Source: a virus. Taken from it: a stretch of 39,504 nt of DNA. The notes under the pieces are model-generated. The model worked only from the letters and a program-made list of their open reading frames with translations, ran no database searches and was not told where the DNA came from. This document shows positions 8,484 to 16,700 of this stretch, piece by piece. The position numbers and the translations under genes are program-made. The stretch's first letter is position 1. Each line of letters begins with the position of its first letter. The stretch spans positions 1 to 39,504 of IMG/VR virus record IMGVR_UViG_3300020442_002616; one strand, 5' to 3'.

Positions 8484-8493
8484 GCGGGAGTAT
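8443..8493 (+). promoter_or_regulatory. Inverted repeat enclosing a ribosome site and start codon
   Basis: ATACTCCCG (8443-8451) is perfectly complementary to CGGGAGTAT (8485-8493). The 33-base loop contains GAGG (8460-8463) and ATG (8470) of the next gene. The right arm is inside that gene's coding sequence, encoding the Arg-Glu-Tyr near its N-terminus. In RNA it would display or constrain the initiation region, and it overlaps the upstream ORF. Confidence 0.45.
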
Positions 8494-9507
8494 TTCATTT
8501 CTAGGCTGAGGAGTGGATTTTATCCTATAAAAATTGAGGGATTTCAGGTAAAAGTCCTCACCCCCACCATAGAAGATGAATACTTTGCAAACGAAGTGTT
8601 CTTTGAAACGTTTGATAAGTCTAGACAAGATGACATAATGACAGAAGCAGAAATGCTGGATTGGTGTATAGATCGTGGCCTTTGGTCGGAAGAAAAAGAT
8701 GAAAAGATAAAAGCGATAGACAAAGAGATAGAAAAGCTAAAGATAGAAATTTTTAATGCCAGAAGCAATATAAAACTAAGGGAAAGAATACGGCTTTATC
8801 TAAGGGCGGCAGAAAAAGCCTCCGGTAAACTATTAGCAGAAAAAAATCAGAACTTCTCGAACACTTGTGAAGGCTTGGCAATTCAAGACAAATCTCACGA
8901 ACTGTTCAGAAGATGTTGTTTTATAGGAGCCGAGCCGGTTAACTTTGACGAAGTAGATATAAATGAAATTTTCTACAAGTATAACAAATTAGTCTTTAGC
9001 GAGAAACAGTTAAGAGAATTAGCAAGAAACGAACCTTGGAGGTCGGTATACATCTTAAAAGACGAGACAACACTTTTTGCTAACGAGGATGGTAGACAGC
9101 TATCTCTCGACCAAAAGGGAATATTAATCTGGTCTAGAATGTACGACAACGTACAAGAGTCGATGGAGTGCCCAACTGAGGAAGTAATTAACGATGACGA
9201 CATGCTGGATGGGTGGTTTATAGTACAGCGTAAAAAGCAGGAGTCTGATAAAGCAAAATCCGAACTAGAAAAGAGAACACAGAATAGTAAGATTTCTAAC
9301 TCGCAAGAGATATATGTCTTTACTGACGATAAGAAAGAAGCAGAAACAATTGATAGCATGAATTCCGTTGGTTCCTCAATAATCAAAAAGCAGAGACTAA
9401 ATGTTATCAAGTCCAAGGGCGGTGCTCAAGATCTAGACTTCCAAGACCAACAACTTAAACTACAAAATATGAAAACAGAACAATTTAAAGGAAGATTCGG
9501 GAGGTAA
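8470..9507 (+). CDS. Tail-assembly-chaperone-position protein A (345 aa)
   Basis: An ATG at 8458 is also in frame, but ATG 8470 is chosen because GAGG lies six bases upstream and 8458 has no ribosome site. The N-terminal region contains a short beta segment (IKIEGFQVKVLTPT) followed by QDDIMTEAEM...DRGLWSEEKDEK and a long charged helix/coiled coil (about 70-120). The C-terminal 100 residues are Lys/Glu/Ser-rich and probably flexible. The first 160 residues are colinear with the downstream 292-residue protein, so the two are paralogues. Location between tail tube and tape measure is where tail assembly chaperones are encoded in long-tailed phages; that role is inferred. The stop overlaps the next gene's ribosome site (GGGAGGTAACA). 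Confidence 0.65.
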   Translation: MTPYEREYFISRLRSGFYPIKIEGFQVKVLTPTIEDEYFANEVFFETFDKSRQDDIMTEAEMLDWCIDRGLWSEEKDEKIKAIDKEIEKLKIEIFNARSNIKLRERIRLYLRAAEKASGKLLAEKNQNFSNTCEGLAIQDKSHELFRRCCFIGAEPVNFDEVDINEIFYKYNKLVFSEKQLRELARNEPWRSVYILKDETTLFANEDGRQLSLDQKGILIWSRMYDNVQESMECPTEEVINDDDMLDGWFIVQRKKQESDKAKSELEKRTQNSKISNSQEIYVFTDDKKEAETIDSMNSVGSSIIKKQRLNVIKSKGGAQDLDFQDQQLKLQNMKTEQFKGRFGR

Positions 9508-9509
9508 CA

Positions 9510-9881
9510 ATGGCAGGCTTTGATGACCTAATAAGACAACAGTCTGAGTATAAAAATCTCAGAGATGATAAATATAAAAACGACTCCAAACATAGACTAT
9601 CTAAAATTTTGAAGAAAAAGGTAGAGACCACTATGATTGGGGCTTTAAGCTCTATAGAGGAACACTTTTCGTTTTTGTGGTCTTCAGACAATCCGGAGAT
9701 GACACCAGAACAAAAGATGATGTATGACACCTTTCAAAAGGTTAGATCAGAAATACTAGACAAAGGAAACACACAAGCCAGAAATGTTGATGCTGAGTTA
9801 GCTCAATATGATATAAAATGGCTAAGGTATAACGCAGTAATTCCAGTTAAAAAGAACTTAGGAGAAGGACAAAATGAGTAA
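9510..9881 (+). CDS. Small helical protein between chaperone paralogues (123 aa)
   Basis: The GGGAGG ribosome site lies five bases upstream and overlaps the preceding gene's end. The product is highly charged and mostly helical. A central segment, GALSSIEEHFSFLW, followed by TPEQKMMYDTFQKVR and ILDKGNTQARN...YDIKWLRYN, suggests a compact helical domain. No enzymatic motif, signal or membrane segment is present. It ends with an 8-base overlap with the next start. Its conserved position between two paralogous genes suggests it belongs to the same tail-assembly complex. The family was not recognised with certainty. Confidence 0.6.
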   Translation: MAGFDDLIRQQSEYKNLRDDKYKNDSKHRLSKILKKKVETTMIGALSSIEEHFSFLWSSDNPEMTPEQKMMYDTFQKVRSEILDKGNTQARNVDAELAQYDIKWLRYNAVIPVKKNLGEGQNE

Positions 9882-10752
9882 GAACAAAATCGAGAAAACC
9901 GTTAAAATGGATGACAAAGAGATAGAAATCTATGTTATCAAACCTACCAATAATACCGTTAAACAGGCGGATAGACACAAGTCTAAGACTTGGAATCAGG
10001 CCATTCAGGATGACGTACTAACTAAAAAGGAGTTAGGCGTTTTAATGAGAAAGCGTGGTATTTGGGATGAAGCTAAAGACAAAGAAGAAGAAGATATCAC
10101 AAAACGTATTGTAGAGTTGGAAAAACAGCTATATAACGGCGACGGCAAGAGAAAGCCAAAAGTGTCTGAAGGTCGAGATTTAGCGGTAGACATCAGAAGG
10201 GCACGACTAGAACTCAGGGATTTAATCGCAGAACGTATCTCCCTAGAAGAAAATACGGCAGAATCACTTGCTGATAACGCTAGGTTCGATTATTTGGTAG
10301 CACACTGTACTTTCTATAAAGACGGCAATCCCGTGTATAATTCTTTTGAAGAGTATAACAATAAGAGTGCAGATGAGATTGCTTTTGCGGCTGCTGGTGC
10401 ATTAGCAGAAATGCTGTACAATATTGATTCTTCGTTTGAAAAGAATCTGCCAGAAAATCAATGGCTCACTAAATTTGGGCTAGTTGATGATGAACTCAAT
10501 CTGATCGACCCCACCAGTGGGGATAAGATTGACACAAAAGGCAGAAAAATCGACGACGAAGGATATCTCTTAGACGACGACGGTAAAAGGGTAGATAAAG
10601 ACGGTAACGAGATTACATCAGAAGGTCTGTATAAAATGGCCGACTATCAAAACGATCTTGCACCAAAAAAGAGAAGATCTACTAGGAAGGCAAAAGCGGA
10701 AGAAAAAGAACAGACAGAAACCAATGAAGAAGCATTAACAACGGAAAGTTAA
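9874..10752 (+). CDS. Tail-assembly-chaperone-position protein B (292 aa)
   Basis: ATG overlaps the previous gene by eight bases and has GGAGAAGG upstream. Residues about 45-72 (QDDVLTKKEL...KRGIWDEAKDKE) match the equivalent part of the 345-residue neighbour, and the similarity continues through a charged helix to ENTAESLADNARFDYLVAHC. The central NSFEEYNNKSADEIAFAAAGALAEMLYNIDSSFEKNLPE-type region is helical. Near the C-terminus are five exact seven-residue Asp/Gly repeats (10519-10626) and then a Lys/Glu-rich tail. The inferred role is recruiting tube subunits to the tape measure during assembly. The frame relation to the previous gene would need a +1 shift for fusion, and no slippery site was recognised. 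Confidence 0.65.
   Translation: MSKNKIEKTVKMDDKEIEIYVIKPTNNTVKQADRHKSKTWNQAIQDDVLTKKELGVLMRKRGIWDEAKDKEEEDITKRIVELEKQLYNGDGKRKPKVSEGRDLAVDIRRARLELRDLIAERISLEENTAESLADNARFDYLVAHCTFYKDGNPVYNSFEEYNNKSADEIAFAAAGALAEMLYNIDSSFEKNLPENQWLTKFGLVDDELNLIDPTSGDKIDTKGRKIDDEGYLLDDDGKRVDKDGNEITSEGLYKMADYQNDLAPKKRRSTRKAKAEEKEQTETNEEALTTES
10519..10626 (+). repeat. Five Gly-led Asp-rich heptads
   Basis: Protein repeat in the 292-residue protein: GDKIDTK, GRKIDDE, GYLLDDD, GKRVDKD, GNEITSE and then G. Gly recurs every seventh residue with a hydrophobic residue at position four and an acidic residue usually at position five. A short Asp/Gly beta-roll, possibly cation-binding, is plausible. Confidence 0.7.
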
Positions 10753-10792
10753 ACTGGATAGTGTAGTCATTTAAAGACGTAAAAGGTCCACT

Positions 10793-13700
10793 ATGTCAAA
10801 ATTTGTACTGACTGCACAGCTACAGTTACAAGCACCTAGAAACGCATCACAGGTATTAAACCAAACTAGACAGCAGTTGTCTGGTGGGGTTACTATACCC
10901 GTGAATGTAAAAAATGCTAAACAAGCTCAACAGCAGATAACTAATGTCGCTAAAGCTACTCAACAGGCGAGTAGTGCCGCTCAAAGTATGGGTAAATCTT
11001 TTGGTTTAGCTACCAAGAGGTTTGCTGCATTTACTGTTGCTAGTAGGGCGATTAGCTTAGTTACTAATGGTTTAGCTAACGCTGTAGATGAAGCCATACA
11101 ATTTCAAAGAGAAATGGTTAAGATTTCCCAAGTTACTGGGCAGTCTATCAAGCAGCTTCGTGGACTTCAAGACACTATAACATCTCTTTCTACCGGTCTT
11201 GGCGTTGTAAGCAAAGATCTTCTTTCTACCACCAGAATTCTTGCTCAGGCCGGTATACAGGCTGGTGACCTTAAGGTCGCCCTAGACGCTCTTGCAAAGA
11301 CCACACTCGCTCCTACGTTTGAAGACATAGAAAAGACAGCTGAAGGTGCGGTTGCTATTCTAAGTCAGTTTGGAGAGGGTGTGGGAGCCTTAGAGAGGCA
11401 ACTTGGTGCTATCAACGCTGTTGCTGGTCAGTTTGCCGTTGAGTCTGGTGACCTTATTGGTGCTGTTCGTAGGTTTGGTGGTGTCTTTAAATCCGCTGGT
11501 GGTGAATTAGAAGAATTACTAGCTTTATTCACTTCTGTTAGAGCGACGACTCGTGAAAGTGCTGAATCAATTAGCACTGGTTTACGTACTATCTTCACTC
11601 GTATTCAACGTCCTAAAACGATTGAGTTCCTTAGACAGTTTGGCGTGGAACTTCTTGACGTAGAAGGCAAGTTTGTTGGACCGTTTGAAGCTGCTAAAAG
11701 GCTTAGTGATGCTCTTGCCGGTTTAGGTGAGGGTGACATTACCTTCATTAGAATAGCTGAAGAGCTTGGTGGTTTCCGTCAGATCGGTAAAGTTATCCCT
11801 CTTTTGCAGCAGTTTGAAGTTGCTGAAAGAGCTAGACAGGCAGCTGTAGAGGGCGGCAACTCTCTAACTAAAGACGCTGAGACCGCACAACAGGCGTTGG
11901 CCGTTCAAATCACTAAGGTTAAAGAAGAGTTCTTTGCATTAGTTCGTGCTATCACAGAAACAGCTTCCTTTCAAGTTTTTGCTAAAACTGCCTTACAGAT
12001 AGCCAGTAATCTTATTGCGATTGCTGATGCTATTAAACCTCTCATACCTCTTCTCACTACGCTTGCAGCTATTAAGTTCGCTAAAGGTTTTGGTGGATTT
12101 CTGTCAGGTGTTGGTGCCAGCTTTAAAGGGAAGAATCAGGGCGGCGTCATACATCAGTTTGCTAGAGGTGGCTTAGTTCCCGGTCAAGGAAACAGAGATA
12201 CTGTACCGGCGATGCTTACACCCGGTGAGTTTGTTATTCGCAAGAGCAGCGTTAATAAAATGGGTGCTTCTACACTTGCCGCCATGAACGAGAATCGGTT
12301 CAAGAATGGTAAACACGTAAAGAAGGGAGATTCAAATCGAACAGCGGCATTTGATCTTACAGATGAGTCACAGGCTGTTTTTACTCCAATAGATAATGCT
12401 TTCGGTGGCTTTTTTACAAAGGTGGGCAAAGAACAATCATTACGAGGTGAAGGGGGACAATTTACTCTAAAACACAAAGGTTTCATAAGGAGACTTGGTG
12501 GAACGGGCGACGAGATGCAGGCAACGCTTGCGGATGCACAATATAGTGTATTTCATCCACAGCTTAAAGACGTAGAAGAAGGTAGCTTCAAAGACGTAAT
12601 AATGGCTAGGCTTGGTGGACCATTAGCCTCAGCCGCTCAAGGCGTTGTAGAACAGATGGCAAACGAAGGATTATTTGATTTTGATCCTGCGATTAAAACC
12701 GACGCCAGTTTATTGAAAGTTGCAAAAGATCAAATAGATTCAGATAATGCATTTAAAAACTCTGCCGCTGGGTATTTGTATGAGTCTATTATAACCGCAT
12801 TTACCGGAGCAAAAGCTAGCGGTGGTAACACTGCTTTTGATTTTAGTAATAAACAAATCTCTAAAAATAGAGATAGGTTTGTATCAATGTTTGGAGCTGA
12901 AGAGCTAATTAGTAAGCTTAGAAAGGGTGATGCAAAATCAGAGCGAAGTAGCAAGCATTTTAAACTTAGTGATTCAGGTAGTTTACCGAGAAAGGTTGTT
13001 TCAGAGATAAACAGAGGCAGCTTGATAGGCACAATGGTCCAAGCTACGACTGGCAATCTGCACAGCGATCTTGCCCATATGAACAAACTTCAATCCAGCC
13101 AAGATACCAAGAAGAAGGCCGCAGGTGGTGGTATTGGTGGAACCGACACTGTTCCCGCCCTTCTAACTCCCGGTGAGTTCGTTATAAACAAAAAAGCGGC
13201 ACAAAGTATTGGTTATGCCAATCTCCACAGTATGAACAAAAGCGGTGTTGCTAAATACGCCAAAGGCGGCACTGTTTCTGTTGGGGGTGTACCAGTACAA
13301 AAATTCTTTACCGGCGGTGCTGCTGATGACATTCAAAGGGCACAAGGATCAATACTTCAGAATGTAGAACAGGCTGGAGAAGTTTTTAAATCCATGATGG
13401 AACAAGTTGCTCCAGAAATAAAAGCGAAAATTCTTGAAACATTCACAGGTATTGAAGAGATCAAAGCTGGATCAGCGGGATCATTGTCTGGTCAACAAGG
13501 CAAAGCCTTTACTGAGGGCACAAGAGGTAGAGCAGCAAAAAATAGATCTGGAGAAACATCTATTGGGTTACAAATCAAAGGTGCAAGGGTTGCAGCTACC
13601 GAAGAAACAGTTGCACACGAAACTGGACACGTCGCTGACTGGGCTTTAGGTGGTAGTAAAGGTTTGGCCAGCAAACAAGAGGGTACATTCCAATTTGATT

Positions 13701-16700
13701 TGATGGAAAAAATCAAACCAGAAATGGAAGCGGCTTTTACCTCTGCTGGTATGAGTGCCGAACGCATACAAAAATATTTAAGTTCTAATGAAGAATTATT
13801 TGCCGAATTCTTTGCCAAGGCTAGCCCAGAAGTCAGAAAAATCTTAACCAGCACAACTGACTCTGCCAAGGGAATGGCTGAATTAAAGGCTCATCTTGAA
13901 GAGGCTGGGCCTACATATGCTGGACTAGAAGCCAGTGACATAGAGGTCGCCGCACCGCGACAACCCACAAACAAAAGTGTTCAAAAAGAATTAAGTATTG
14001 GAGGAAGAGATAAACTTCAACAAGAAATTCAAGCTTCCGCCGCCAGTATTGCCAATCTTAAAAGCGAAGCTGAAAGTCTTGGCGAAGCAAAGAGAAAAGC
14101 CGCCAGCATAGTGAGTAAATTGGATGTCCAAATTCAGAAAACTATGGACTCCGCTATGAGCCATGAGGAGAAGAATCGAAAATCAGCTGAACTAGCCGAG
14201 ATGAGAATAAAGGCCGAACAAGAACATCTACAAACAACCGAAGAACTAGCGGAAGTAGAGAGAAAACTTAAAGAAGCAGAACAGAAAAAAGTTGAGCAAA
14301 TAGAACAAGCGAGGGGCATGAAAGAGAAATCTAGGAGCGGCTTAACAACGGGAACACAAGGCAACATCACACAGGCTATCAAAAGTCAGGGCGAAACTCA
14401 GAAAAGAATCAAAAACGCTGCTGCTGCTGCTGAAGCTGCTCGAAAGGCCGAGATCGCTAAAATGAAAGCGAATCAAAAATCTATACTAAGTTTAGAACAA
14501 TTAGCCGGTGCTACCTTTGGTGTAACAACGGCATTAAGCTTCCTTAGACCCACTATTGATGAAAATAGCTCTGGATTTGAGAAAGGTTTGGCGACTACTG
14601 TTGACGGCCTGATGAGGCTAACTTCTATCGTAGGCGTTGTGGCGGGTGCTCTTCAGGTCTTTGGTATAAAACTAAGCAAGCAAAACTTTTCAGACCTTGG
14701 AAGCTTTTTAACGGGCGGAAAAATTGGTGGAGCAAGAGGAGCTAAGAGAGTTCAACAGCGATTCAGTATCGGTGCTAAAAAAGTCGGAAAGTCAATGCAG
14801 AATATACCCGGTTTAGGTAAATTTGGAAAACACATAACAAAGATTGCCCCTCAGTTAGGAAAATTTGCTGCTGGCTTGGGACCAATAATAGCCGGTTTCG
14901 CCGCTGCCGTTGGTGGTATATATGTATTTACAAATCTACTGGACAGATTCACAGGTGTCCATAAGAAGGCTGAAGAAGCCATAGAAAAAGGCAACAGAGC
15001 ACAAGCTGGACAGCTTGCTGTTAATTCTAGAGTACAAAAAGACTTTAATAATTTAGCTATGGCAGCTGCTGGTGTTGGTGCGATGTTTGGGCCGGTTGGT
15101 GCTGCTGTTGGTTTTGCTGTTGGTGCTATAATTAAGCTGGTTGGACAAACGGAAGCTGGCCAAAAAGCTATGAAGGCGTTCAGAGATAATGTCTTAGTTT
15201 TGTTTGGCGGTGACTCAACTAAAACAATAGAGGCTCAAGCTAACCTACAAGCATCTGTTAACAAATTAAAATTAGAAGAAGCGGACAACACCAAGAAAGC
15301 TGCCGAGGCTATGAAGGCAGTTGAAAAAGGCTCAAGGACTCTAGCTGACGCTTGGGCAAGCGGTGACTTAACCGGCAACCTAGAAAATCAATTAGCAGTC
15401 TTCACAGACACTGTAGCTTTAGAGGCCAGTAAAATGGCCGACCTTGAGAAGATGTACCAAGGTGGCACAGCAAGTGCGATAATGGGAGGTGCGATTGGCT
15501 TTGCTACAGCGGGTCCAGCCGGAGCTGCCGGTGGTGCTGCACTTGGTTCACAGGTGGGTATTGGGGGCATCTTCAAAGAAGCGGGTGCCTTCTTAGGCCT
15601 GACCACTAGTTATGAAGAAGATCGAAAAGCAAGTGAAGAAGCATTCAAAAAGGCCAACAAAGAGTTCACTGCTCAGTTTAAAGAAAATGGCGAAGTATTC
15701 TCTAAAGTTTCAAGATCTATTATTGGTGCCAATCCGGGTGCTAGCTTAGAAGAAGTTAGAGCTACCTTGCTCCGCACAAACCCAGCTATTGCAGCTGCTG
15801 TTGAGGGCATGGGTTCTGATGAAAGAAGAAAGTTCCTAGATCAAACAATTGAAGGAAGTATAAAAGCCTATGAAAAACAAATGAAGTATATTGAGGCACT
15901 CAACTTTGGTATGCAAAAATTTGCTGATAGACTCGCTGGAACTACTGCTTTGATGTCTAGCACGTCTACACTCGGAGAGTCTGGAGGAACAAGCTTTGAT
16001 CGTTCCGCCGAAGTGTTAAACGTAGCTCTTAGCGGTGCAGCCAACACCCTTTCTGACGGCGAGTTAGAGGGTGCTGTTAACGACATGAAGCAATCGCTCA
16101 GAGACGCTGGTGCTAGCTCCGAAGAAATAGAAAAAACTGTAAGCAGATTTAAAGGCTTAAACGAAATAAACAAAAGGCTGGATGAGTCTAGCCCAGCCTT
16201 TAAGAAATTCCAACAAGACCTTCGTGATGCACAAGTCGGCGGAGCCGGAGACCTTAGTCCAGACGCAGTCCTAAAGTCGTTCGCAGATTCAATGACTGAA
16301 GGCCTAGATGAAGATGCAGCAAAACAAGTTAGAGATAGCATCGAATCTCTGAACCTTGATCAAAAAGCAACTGATCAAATTTTAAATAACGATCTAACAC
16401 CTCTTTACAATGCTCTCGGAGAAGCGGGAGAAGAGTTTAGAAAGCAAATCGTAGACGGCATTGTCAAACAAAGGGGTGCCGCAGAGAAAGAATTAATTAA
16501 TAGCATAAAGAAACGCAAGGCATCTGAAGATGAGTTTATTGCTGCACAAAGAAAGGCGATTGATATACAGCTAGAAGCAGCCAAGATCTTTGAAGATTTT
16601 GGTGGTCGAGCACTAACAGGACAAGAAAAATTAAGTGCTAGGGTTGCACAGTTTAATGTCGGTGCTGATGCAGCTGGTATAACTGGTCTGGGTAGCGGAA

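Noticed and set aside
9874-9881. Programmed frameshift producing a fusion of the 123- and 292-residue proteins
   Set aside because: A +1 shift would be required and no slippery heptamer was recognised; the downstream gene has its own ATG and a strong GGAGAAGG site, so simple coupling is sufficient.
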